Below are positions 30,461-38,321 of a stretch of DNA of 64,000 bases, piece after piece. The stretch is from positions 5,191,300-5,255,299 of the forward strand of contig NZ_GG657738.1 of NCBI RefSeq assembly GCF_000158815.1, given 5' to 3'. Source of the stretch: Micromonospora sp. ATCC 39149 (GTDB taxonomy: Bacteria; Actinomycetota; Actinomycetes; Mycobacteriales; Micromonosporaceae). A program made the translations under genes and the position numbers. Below the pieces are notes generated by a model, which saw only the letters and a program-made list of their open reading frames with translations, had not been told where the DNA came from and did not search any database. How positions within the stretch are numbered: the first letter of the stretch is position 1; every line of letters starts with the position of its first letter.

Positions 30461-33333
30461 GTGCTCGTACTGCTGATCCTTCACCTGGTGGCGGCGCTCG
30501 TCGCGCCGCTGCTGGTCCGGTGGTGGGGTCCGCGCGCCTGCTACCCCCTCGCCCTCGCGCCGGCCGCCGCGTTCGGCTGGGCCGTGGCCCGTACGCCGGC
30601 GGTACGCAACGGCGGCGCACTCGTCGAGACGTACCCCTGGGTGCCGCAACTGCGGCTGGAGCTGGCCTTCCGGCTCACCACCCTGTCCTGGCTGATGACC
30701 CTGCTGGTCGGCGGTGTCGGCGCGCTGGTGCTGGTCTACTGCGCGCGGTACTTCGCCGCCGGATCGGTCGGGCTGGCCCGGTTCGCGGCCGTGCTCGTCG
30801 CCTTCGCCGGCGCGATGCTCGGCCTCGTGCTCGCCGACGACCTGCTGCTGCTCTACGTCTTCTGGGAGCTGACCACCATCTTCTCCTACCTGCTGATCGG
30901 GCACAGCACCGAGCGGCGGGCCAGCCGGTGGGCCGCGGCGCAGGCGCTCACCGTGACCACGTTCGGCGGGCTGGTGATGCTGGTCGGGTTCCTGATGCTC
31001 GGCCGGCACGCCGGCGGGTACCGCTGGTCGGAGCTCGCCGGGGCCGGGCTGCCGGCCGACGGCTACCTGGCCACCGCCGTGCTGCTGGTGCTGGCCGGGG
31101 CACTGGCCAAGTCGGCGGTGCTGCCGTTCAGCGGCTGGCTGCCGCAGGCGATGGCCGCGCCGACGCCGGTCAGCGCGTACCTGCACGCCGCGGCGATGGT
31201 GAAGGCCGGTGTCTACCTGCTCGGGCTGCTCGCCCCGGTGCTGGCCACCGTCGGCCCGTGGCGGCCCGTGACGGTCACCGCCGGGCTGCTCACCATGCTG
31301 GGCGCCGGCTGGACCGCGCTGCGCCAGTGCGATCTGAAGCTGCTGCTGGCGTACGGCACCGTCAGCCAGCTCGGCCTGCTGACCGTGGTGCTCGGCGCGG
31401 GCACCCCGAAAGCCGCCCTGGCGGGCGCGGCGATGCTGCTCGCGCACGCGCTGTTCAAGGCGGCACTCTTCCTCGTCGTCGGCGCGATCGACCACACCAC
31501 CGGCACCCGCGACCTGCGGGAACTGTCCGGGCTCGGGCGGCAGGCCCCGTTGCTGGCCGCCGTCGCGGTGCTGGCCGCCGCCTCGATGGCCGGGCTGCCC
31601 CCGATGGTCGGCTTCGTCGCCAAGGAGGCCGTCCTCGCCGCGTTCGCCGACCAGCCGCTGGTCCTCGCGGGCCTCGTCGCCGGCACCGCGCTCACCGTCG
31701 CGTACACGGTCCGTTTCGTCTGGGGCGCGTTCGGCGCCCGCCCGCCCGCCGAGCAGACCGAACCGCAGCCCGTCCCCGCCGCCATGCTGGGGCCGCCCGC
31801 CCTGCTGGCCGCCGCGGGGCTGGTCGTCGGCCTGCTCGCCGGCCCGCTGGGCGCGCTGCTGCGCCCGTACGCCGAACTCTTCGGCCCGATGCCCGAGCGC
31901 CTCGCGCTCTGGCACGGGCCGACCCTGGCGCTCGGCATGTCCGCCCTGGCCCTCGCCGGCGGCGCGGCCCTGTTCGCGTTGCGCGGCCCGCTCGTCCCCG
32001 TGCTGGCCCGGGTGCGCGCGCCGGTCGACAGCGCGCGCGGATACGAGTGGCTGAGCCACGCCTTCGACCGGCTCGCCATCGAGGTCACCAGCGCCACCCA
32101 GCGCGGCTCCCTGCCGCAGTACCTCGGGACGATCCTGCTGGTTCTCGTCGTCGTGCCCGGCGGGGCGATGCTGACCGCCGGCCCGTGGCGGCAGCGGGTC
32201 GCGCTCTGGGACACTCCGCTGCAACTGGTGGTCGGCCTGGTGACGGTGGTGGCCGCGCTGCTCGCCGTCGGCGCCCGCCGCCGACTCACGGCGATGCTGC
32301 TGGTCGGGGTCACCGGCTACGGCTCCGCGATGATGTTCGTCCTGCACGGCGCGCCCGACGTGGCGCTGACCCAGTTCCTGGTGGAGACGGCGACCATCGC
32401 GGTCTTCGTGCTGGTGCTGCGCCGGTTGCCCGAACGGTTCTCCACCCGCCCGCTGCGCCGCAGCCGGTGGGTGCGCCGGTCCGTCGGGGCGGCGGTCGGG
32501 GTGGTCCTCGCCGGGCTCTGCCTGGTCGCGGTCGGTGCCCGCACCGCGTCGCCGATCTCGCTGGCCTTCCCGGGCCTCGCGGTGAGCGATGGGTACGGGC
32601 GCAACGTGGTCAACGTGGTCCTGGTCGACATCCGGGCCTGGGACACCATGGGGGAGATCTCCGTGCTCGTGGTGGCCGCGACCGGGGTGGCCAGCCTGAT
32701 CTTCCAGCGCTCCCGCACCGGCCCCCGGCCGCGCCGCCCCCGCCGCCCCGAGCGCTCCCCGCGGCGGGGACCGCGGCGGGGACCGCAGCGGCCGGTGTGG
32801 CTGCGCGGCGGCCCCACCCTCACCAAGCGCCGCCGGTCCATCGTCTTCGAGGTGGTCACCCGGCTGATCTTCCACACCATCGTGCTCTTCTCCCTGTTCC
32901 TGCTCTTCTCCGGGCACAACGCCCCCGGCGGCGGTTTCTCCGGTGGCCTGGTCGCCAGCCTCGCCCTGACCCTGCGCTACCTCGCCGGCGGCCGGTACGA
33001 GCTGGCCGAGGCGGCCCCCGTCGCCGCCGGCACGGTCCTCGGTGCCGGCCTGGCGGTGTCGGTCGGCGCCGGCGTGGTCGCCCTCGTCGTCGGCGGATCC
33101 GTGCTGGAAAAGCGCGAAGGTCGACCTTCTGGCTGCCCGGGCATACGGAAACTTCTACCGTCGTCACGTCGGATTCTTCTTTCGGACGGTCGGGGGTCTT
33201 ACCTGAATCGTGGTCGGGCCTGGATGCTGGAACATTCTGCGCCAGCCTCGGCGCCGAGGTCGACCGCCACATCGAGGCGACCGGCAAGACCGAGGGCGGG
33301 CTGATCGTCGACCCGCAGGGATGGCGACCGTGA
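30461..33333 (+). CDS. mnhA: Na+/H+ antiporter subunit A with fused MrpB domain; 3' end damaged by clustered indels
   Basis: About 950 residues. Largest Mrp subunit, homologous to the NuoL proton-pumping membrane arm: ELTTIFSYLLIGHST, AKSAVLPFSGWLPQAMAAPTPVSAYLHAAAMVKAG and ALFKAALFLVVGAIDH carry the conserved Glu/Lys/His residues. The C-terminal MrpB-like part has LFSLFLLFSGHNAPGGGFSGGLVASL. The uninterrupted frame runs to 33304, but from 33113 the protein becomes nonsense. Removing about a dozen single-base insertions between 33113 and 33243 and restoring one T gives TSILLFDVGVYLIVVGLVLD and the normal tail EVDRHIEATGKTEGGLIVDP, ending at 33333. GTG 30461 has GGGAG five bases upstream. First gene of the operon. 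Confidence 0.85.
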
Positions 33334-33803
33334 GCGAGACCAGGCCGACCCTGGTGCTGATCGTCGTCGTCGGGGCCCTCGCCGGCACCGGCGTCACCCT
33401 GCTGCTGGAACGCAGCCTGACCCGCATCCTGCTCGGCGTCATCCTGCTCGGCAACGGGGTCAACCTGCTGATCCTGCTCGGCGGCCGGTCCGGGGACGCG
33501 CCCACGGTCGGCACCGCACCGGTGGACCGGATGAGCGACCCGCTGCCGCAGGCGATGATCCTCACCGCCATCGTGATCACCTTCGGGTTCACCGCGTTCC
33601 TGCTCGCGGTCGCCTACCGCAACTGGTATCTGACCGGCAACGACGAGGTGCAGGACGACCTGGAGGACCGCCAGGTCGCCACGCTGGCCGCGCACAACGA
33701 GCTGCCCGCGCCCGACCTCGGCGGCGAGGGCCCCGGCGGCGACCCGGAACAGGTCGACCCGGAGCCGCACCTGCGCCGGCAGCACCGGGGGGAGACACCG
33801 TGA
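33330..33803 (+). CDS. mnhC: Na+/H+ antiporter subunit C
   Basis: 157 aa, NuoK-like three-helix protein: LVLIVVVGALAGTGVTLLLE, ILLGVILLGNGVNLLILLGG and AMILTAIVITFGFTAFLLAVAY, with the conserved PLPQAMILTAIVI segment. GTG 33330 overlaps the mnhA stop; ATG 33321 is an alternative without good ribosome spacing. A hydrophilic C-terminal tail of about 45 residues is common in actinobacteria. Coupled by GTGA to mnhD. Confidence 0.9.
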   Translation: MSETRPTLVLIVVVGALAGTGVTLLLERSLTRILLGVILLGNGVNLLILLGGRSGDAPTVGTAPVDRMSDPLPQAMILTAIVITFGFTAFLLAVAYRNWYLTGNDEVQDDLEDRQVATLAAHNELPAPDLGGEGPGGDPEQVDPEPHLRRQHRGETP

Positions 33804-35314
33804 CGGGGTACGCCTGGCTCGTCCCGCTGCCGGTGGTGGTGCCGTTGCTGGGCGCCGCGCTCACCCTGCTGCTGGCCAACCGGCCCGGGCTCCAGCGCGC
33901 CGTCAGCGTGGTCGTGCTGGCCGTCGGGGTGGTGGTCGCCGTGGTGCTGCTCGTCGAGGCGTACCGGCACGGGCCGGTGGTGGTGCGGATCGGCGGCTGG
34001 CCCCCGCCGGTGGGGATCGTGCTGGTCGCCGACCAACTCGCCGCGCTGATGCTGGTGGTCTCCTCGGCCGTGACGCTGTGCGTGCTGCTCTACTCGATCG
34101 GGCAGGGCCGGGGGGACATCGGCGAGTCCGCGCCGGTGACCATCTACCACCCCACCTACCTGGTGCTCACCGCCGGCGTCACCAACGCCTTCCTCGCCGG
34201 CGACCTGTTCAACCTCTTCGTCGGCTTCGAGATCCTGCTGGCCGCGAGCTTCGTGCTGATCACGCTCGGCGGCACCGAGAGCCGGATCCGGACCGGGTCG
34301 ACGTACGTGGTGGTCAGCATCCTGTCGTCGATGATCTTTCTGGTCGGGGTGGGCCTCGTGTACGCCGCCACCGGCACCCTCAACATGGCCCAGCTCGCCG
34401 GGCGGCTCGACGCGCTGCCCGACGGCGTACGGCTCACCCTCCAGCTCATCCTGCTGCTGGCCTTCGGGATCAAGGCGGCCGTGTTCCCGCTCTCGGCCTG
34501 GCTGCCGGACAGCTACCCGACCGCGCCCGCCCCGGTCACCGCGGTCTTCGCGGGCCTGCTCACCAAGGTCGGCGTGTACGCGATCATCCGCACCGAGACC
34601 CTGCTCTTCCCCGGCGGCGACGTCAACGGGCTGCTGATGGTGGTGGCCGGGCTGACCATGGTGGTCGGCATCCTCGGCGCGGTCGCCCAGTCGGACATGA
34701 AGCGGCTCTTCTCGTTCACGCTGGTCAGCCACATCGGCTACATGATCTTCGGGGTGGCGCTGAGCAGCGTTGCCGGCCTTTCCGGGGCGATCTTCTACGT
34801 GGTCCACCACATCACCATCCAGACCACCCTGTTCCTGGTCGCCGGGCTGGTCGAGGCGCGGGCCGGCAGCACCGACCTGCGCCGGCTCGGCGGCCTGGCC
34901 CGGGTGGCCCCGCTGCTCGGGGTGCTCTTCTTCGTGCCGGCGATGAACCTCGCCGGGGTTCCGCCGTTCTCCGGGTTCCTCGGCAAACTTGGCCTGCTCC
35001 AGGCCGGAGTCGGCGCCGGGGGCGTGCTGCCCTGGGCGCTGGTCGCCGCCGGTACCGCCACCAGCCTGCTCACCCTCTACGCCGCGTCCCGGGTGTGGAG
35101 CATCGCGTTCTGGCGGGCCCCCCGGCTGGTCGCCGCCGCCCCGCCGAGCCGGCTGCCCACCCTGATGGTCGGCGCCACCACGGCCCTGGTGGCGCTGGGC
35201 CTAGTGCTCACCGTGACCGCCGACCCGCTGTTCGGGGTGACCACCGACGCGGCGACCGACCTGCGCGCCCGCACCCCGTACGTACGCGCCGTACTCCCCG
35301 GCGGCGCGCCGTGA
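33800..35314 (+). CDS. mnhD: Na+/H+ antiporter subunit D
   Basis: 504 aa, NuoN/NuoM-like antiporter subunit with about 14 helices. Conserved NLFVGFEILLAASFVLITLGG (proton-path Glu), FGIKAAVFPLSAWLPDSYPTAPAPVTAVFAGLLTKVGVYA and the GVPPFSGFLGK loop are all intact. Start and stop fit the overlapping operon pattern. Its stop codon lies within the first unit of a 35-bp tandem repeat that separates it from mnhE. Confidence 0.92.
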   Translation: MTGYAWLVPLPVVVPLLGAALTLLLANRPGLQRAVSVVVLAVGVVVAVVLLVEAYRHGPVVVRIGGWPPPVGIVLVADQLAALMLVVSSAVTLCVLLYSIGQGRGDIGESAPVTIYHPTYLVLTAGVTNAFLAGDLFNLFVGFEILLAASFVLITLGGTESRIRTGSTYVVVSILSSMIFLVGVGLVYAATGTLNMAQLAGRLDALPDGVRLTLQLILLLAFGIKAAVFPLSAWLPDSYPTAPAPVTAVFAGLLTKVGVYAIIRTETLLFPGGDVNGLLMVVAGLTMVVGILGAVAQSDMKRLFSFTLVSHIGYMIFGVALSSVAGLSGAIFYVVHHITIQTTLFLVAGLVEARAGSTDLRRLGGLARVAPLLGVLFFVPAMNLAGVPPFSGFLGKLGLLQAGVGAGGVLPWALVAAGTATSLLTLYAASRVWSIAFWRAPRLVAAAPPSRLPTLMVGATTALVALGLVLTVTADPLFGVTTDAATDLRARTPYVRAVLPGGAP

Positions 35315-35425
35315 CGGGGCGGGCCGTTCTCTCCGGGGTGTCCCCGTGACGGGGCGGGCTGTCGTGTCCGGCGGTACCCCGGTCACGGGGCGGGGCGCGC
35401 TCTCCGGCGGTGTCCGGTGACCGGG
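35309..35425. repeat. 35-bp tandem repeat at the mnhD/mnhE junction
   Basis: Units begin near 35309, 35344, 35379 and 35414. The first, second and fourth contain (C)CGTGACSGGGCGGG or a close form; the third reads CCGGTCACGGGGCGGG. The first carries the mnhD stop, the fourth the GTG start of mnhE, so the repeat multiplies a stop/start junction of the GTGA type used elsewhere in this operon. Confidence 0.75.
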
Positions 35426-36112
35426 CGGGTGACCGGCCCCGACGACCCGGTGACCCGCGTACACGGCCGGCTCGGCCGCTGGCGGGACCGGCTGCTGGCC
35501 CTGGTCTGGATGGTGCTGATCTGGTGCCTGCTCTGGGGCCGGTTCTCCTGGGGCAACCTGCTCGGCGGGCTGCTGCTCGGCGCGGCCGTACTGCTGTTCT
35601 TCCCGTTGCCGCCGGTCACCTTCGGCGGCCGGCTACGCCTGTGGGCGCTGCTGGTGCTGGCCGGTCGATTCGTCACCGAACTGGTCAGTGCCAGCGTCCG
35701 CGTGGCCTGGATCGCGGTGCGGCCGGGCTACCGGCCCCGGAGCGCGGTCATCGCGGTGCAACTGCGGGTACGTACCGACCTGAACCTTGCACTCACGGCC
35801 GAGTTGATCACGCTGGTACCCGGCACCCTGATCATCGAGGTGAACCGGGAGCGGGGCCTGCTCTACGTGCACGTGCTCGACGTACGCGGGCCGGAGGACC
35901 TGACCGCCAGCCGGGAACGCATCCTCGCCGTCGAGGCCCGGATCATGCGCGCGATCGGCTCGGCCGCCGAACTCCGTCTCCTCACCCCCGCTCCCGCCGC
36001 TGCCCCCTCCGGTCCTTCCGCTCCCGCCCCTTCCACGGGTTCCGCCTCTCCCGCCGACTCCGCCCGTCCCACCGACTCTGCCCGTCCCACCGAAAGGGGG
36101 GCCGACCAGTGA
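35417..36112 (+). CDS. mnhE: Na+/H+ antiporter subunit E
   Basis: 231 aa. Two or three N-terminal helices (LLALVWMVLIWCLLWGRFSWGN, LLGGLLLGAAVLLFFPLPP) and the conserved soluble part RTDLNLALTAELITLVPGTLIIEV and LLYVHVLDV. The last 40 residues are a Pro/Ser/Ala tail with an 18-bp coding repeat (ADSARPT units, DNA 36054-36089) absent from typical MrpE. Start GTG is inside the fourth unit of the 35-bp repeat; upstream repeat copies also contain GTG-ACG starts but in other frames. Confidence 0.88.
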   Translation: MTGRVTGPDDPVTRVHGRLGRWRDRLLALVWMVLIWCLLWGRFSWGNLLGGLLLGAAVLLFFPLPPVTFGGRLRLWALLVLAGRFVTELVSASVRVAWIAVRPGYRPRSAVIAVQLRVRTDLNLALTAELITLVPGTLIIEVNRERGLLYVHVLDVRGPEDLTASRERILAVEARIMRAIGSAAELRLLTPAPAAAPSGPSAPAPSTGSASPADSARPTDSARPTERGADQ

Positions 36113-36372
36113 CCGTCGCCCTTGCCACCGTGCTCACCGTGCTCCTGTCGGTCACCGCGCTGCTGGCGCTGGCCCGGATGTACCGCGGCCCGTCGCTGCT
36201 GGACCGCGTCATCGCGTCCGACGTCCTGCTCAACACGATGGTCGGTGCGGTCGGGACGGAGGCGGCGATCAACCGCCACGCCACCACCCTGCCTGTGCTC
36301 GTGGTGCTCTCCCTGTTGGGCTTCGTCGGCGCGGTGGCCCTGGTCCGCTTCGCCGTCGGGGAGGAGTCGTGA
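36109..36372 (+). CDS. mnhF: Na+/H+ antiporter subunit F
   Basis: 87 aa, three hydrophobic helices. Conserved MYRGPSLLDRVIASDVLLN (with the membrane-facing Asp) and AVALVRF are present. GTG 36109 overlaps the mnhE stop by four bases; AAAGGGGGG supplies the ribosome site. Stop overlaps mnhG. Confidence 0.9.
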   Translation: MTVALATVLTVLLSVTALLALARMYRGPSLLDRVIASDVLLNTMVGAVGTEAAINRHATTLPVLVVLSLLGFVGAVALVRFAVGEES

Positions 36373-36857
36373 AGGCCGCCGTCGCTCTCGATGCCCCGCT
36401 GGACGTGGCTGTCGTCTCCTGCCGCGACTGGCCGAGCGCTGGCGCTACCACCTTCGAGTGGCTGAGTGTCGGCACCGCCACCCGGGACTGGCCGAGCATG
36501 GCCGCCGCCGCCGACTGGCTGAGCCTTGGTGCCGTGGCGGATTGGCTGGGTGCGGGCTGTCTGGTCGCCGGGGCTCTGCTCAGCCTCGCCGCCGGGATCG
36601 GCGTGCTGCGCTTCCCGGACGTGCTCGACCGGATGCACGCGGCGACCAAGCCGCAGGTGCTCGGCGTAATGCTGCTGCTCGCCGGGGTCGGGCTGCGGCT
36701 GCGTACCTCCGAGGACCTCGGCATGATCGCGCTGGTGGCGGTCTTCCAACTGGCCACCGCGCCGGTGGCAGCCCAGATGGTCGGCCGCGCCGCGTACCGC
36801 TCGGGCGGGGTCAACCGCTCCCTCCTCGACGCCGACGAACTCGCCGACGGGAGGTAA
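36369..36857 (+). CDS. mnhG: Na+/H+ antiporter subunit G with repeated N-terminal extension
   Basis: 162 aa, about 45-50 longer than usual. The MrpG core starts near residue 58 (DWLGAGCLVAGALLSLAAG, LRFPDVLDRMHAATKPQVLG). Before it are tandem copies of the same start segment: D/E-W-P/L-S at residues 20, 30, 40, 49 and 58 (DNA 36426-36566, spacing 30, 30, 27, 27). This looks like slippage amplification of the native N-terminus. The stop TAA at 36855-36857 overlaps the first bases of a dispersed repeat copy. Last gene of the mnh operon. Confidence 0.85.
   Translation: MKAAVALDAPLDVAVVSCRDWPSAGATTFEWLSVGTATRDWPSMAAAADWLSLGAVADWLGAGCLVAGALLSLAAGIGVLRFPDVLDRMHAATKPQVLGVMLLLAGVGLRLRTSEDLGMIALVAVFQLATAPVAAQMVGRAAYRSGGVNRSLLDADELADGR
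36426..36566 (+). repeat. 27/30-bp tandem repeat encoding (D/E)W(P/L)S units in mnhG
   Basis: Five in-frame units starting GACTGGCCGAGC, GAGTGGCTGAGT, GACTGGCCGAGC, GACTGGCTGAGC, GATTGGCTGGGT. The last is the native start of the MrpG core. Confidence 0.75.
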
Positions 36858-36909
36858 GGAAGGGCCCCTTGTTAACGCATTTGGTATAGGAAGGGCCCCC
36901 TGTTAACAC
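36856..36909. repeat. dispersed palindromic repeat, copy 1
   Basis: Two arms, AAGGAAGGGCCCCTTG-TTAACGC and GGAAGGGCCCCCTG-TTAACA, joined by ATTTGGTATA. The same element recurs at 36953-36986/38150-38170 (split) and 41902-41953 (opposite orientation). It starts inside the mnhG stop codon. Confidence 0.75.
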
Positions 36910-36952
36910 GTCGGCCCCGGGGAACGCGCAGGACTGCTCGTCCACCAAGGGG

Positions 36953-36986
36953 GTGAGAAGGGTTCCTTTCTCTACCTCAGGCGTTA
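36953..36986. repeat. dispersed palindromic repeat, copy 2, left half (right half 38150-38170)
   Basis: GTGAGAAGGGTTCC...CTCAGGCGTTAA is interrupted by the IS element and resumes at 38150 as TAACAAGGGGCCCTTCC. Removing the IS and one TA restores a complete copy of the element seen at 36856 and 41902, so this was the insertion target. Confidence 0.75.
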
Positions 36987-38149
36987 AGCAGGTTGCCGTA
37001 AGTCTTGTCGGTAACCGTCTGGGTTGAGGCTCGTCGTGCGGTGTGGACCTCGCTGGGTTTGCATGGAGTTTCCGACAACGTGCAAACACCAGCGAGGCCA
37101 CGATCAGTATGCGACCGGCACAGACCTACGCCAACCCGACCGACGCCGAGTACCAGCAACTGCTCACCGCGTTGCACCACCAATGGCGCGTCGCCATGCG
37201 CACGGTGATGATCCTGCTCTCCGCCGACGGCATGTCCCCGGCGGAGATCGCCGAACTCCTGCACTACGACGACCCCGTCACCGTGCGCCGCTGGATCCGA
37301 CGACACAACGCCGAAGGCCTGGCCGGCCTACCCGACCGGCCTCGTTCAGGCCGGCCCCGCCACGGCAGCACCGGCCTCGGCCGACGGATCCGCGTCCTCC
37401 TGACCACCCCGAAGGCCTGGACCACCCTCCGGATCTGGCGAGCCCTCGACCGACCCGCGATCAGCCTGCGCACCACCTACCGGCGCATCCGCGAACACGC
37501 AAACTGGCGCCGGCCCCGCCTGGTCGCCAAGACCGACCCCGACCACGACACCATCTGCACCCGTATCCGCGCTCACCTGCGACACCTGCCCGCCGGGACG
37601 GTCATGCTGGCCGAGGACGAAACCTACCTCGAACTCCTCGCCAAAGTCCGCGCATGCTGGCAGCCCACCGGCATCCGCCACCGCATCCCCACCCCCGGCC
37701 GCAACCAACGCCGCAGCATCTACGGCGCGATCAACCTCACCACCGGCGTCTTCCACTACCACGCCTGCGTCAAGGCCGTGTCCGAGGTGTTCTGCTACTT
37801 CCTCCAGCAACTCCTCGACGCCTACCCCGACGCCCCGGCCGTAGTCGTGCTCTGCGACAACGACACCACCCACACCAGCCGCCACACCCAGGCGTGGCTC
37901 GCCCAACACCCCCGCCTACACCTGATCACCGGCGCCCGTTACAGCCCCCAGGACAACCCCGTCGAACGCATCTGGGCCGCCCTCAAACACCACATCGCCA
38001 ACACCGCCGTCACCACCCTCGCCGACCGACTCCGCCAAGCCCACACCTTCTTCCGCCACCGCACCTCCGACCAGAACCTCACCACCGCCGCACCCTGGAC
38101 CAGCCCATGGCTACCCCACGAATACCGACAGAACTTCTGGCCAGGCGCT
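36987..38149 (+). mobile_element. IS630-family insertion sequence (1,163 bp)
   Basis: Flanked by TA at 36985-36986 and 38150-38151, the target duplication expected for IS630/Tc1-type elements. Ends are imperfect inverted repeats of about 30 bp: left AGCAGGTTGCCGTAAGTC, right (complement) AGCGCCTGGCCAGAAGTT, both followed by TTGTCGGTA or CTGTCGGTA. One intact transposase gene. It sits between the mnh operon and the CNNM gene, in a repeat, so no gene is disrupted. Confidence 0.85.
37045..37099. repeat. long inverted repeat in the IS leader
   Basis: GGACCTCGCTGGGTTTGCA (37045-37063) pairs with TGCAAACACCAGCGAGGCC (37081-37099) across a 17-base loop with two bulges. It lies just before the transposase ATG and could fold in read-through transcripts to limit transposase expression. 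Confidence 0.6.
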
Positions 38150-38152
38150 TAA
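37109..38152 (+). CDS. IS630-family transposase
   Basis: 347 aa, intact. N-terminal HTH (MSPAEIAELLHYDDPVTVRRWIRRHNAEGLAGL), then DDE catalytic domain: Asp in LAEDETYLEL, Asp in VVLCDNDTTHTS and Glu in QDNPVERIWAALK. Cuts and joins element ends at TA targets. The last sense codon is the IS terminus; the stop TAA (38150-38152) is supplied by the TA target plus one flanking base, so termination depends on the insertion site. Confidence 0.93.
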   Translation: MRPAQTYANPTDAEYQQLLTALHHQWRVAMRTVMILLSADGMSPAEIAELLHYDDPVTVRRWIRRHNAEGLAGLPDRPRSGRPRHGSTGLGRRIRVLLTTPKAWTTLRIWRALDRPAISLRTTYRRIREHANWRRPRLVAKTDPDHDTICTRIRAHLRHLPAGTVMLAEDETYLELLAKVRACWQPTGIRHRIPTPGRNQRRSIYGAINLTTGVFHYHACVKAVSEVFCYFLQQLLDAYPDAPAVVVLCDNDTTHTSRHTQAWLAQHPRLHLITGARYSPQDNPVERIWAALKHHIANTAVTTLADRLRQAHTFFRHRTSDQNLTTAAPWTSPWLPHEYRQNFWPGA

Positions 38153-38321
38153 CAAGGGGCCCTTCCTTGCACCTTCCGCAGCCCACCTTCAGCGGGCGCT
38201 CAGTCGACGCCGATAAAATGGGCTGCATGATCGACTCTTCTGCCCAGGAGGGCAGCAGTAGCCAGCCGGGTCGTGCCCGGCATCTTCCCGTCCTGACGTC
38301 CCCGGGAGCCCTGAGCGACCC

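Noticed and set aside
30302..32917. 871-codon frame antisense to mnhA
   Set aside because: Gln/His/Arg-rich shadow of a conserved membrane gene.
38225..38321. riboswitch (M-box or yybP-ykoY like) in front of the CNNM gene
   Set aside because: There is a strong GCCGGG/GCCCGGC-type hairpin, but I could not match any riboswitch consensus.
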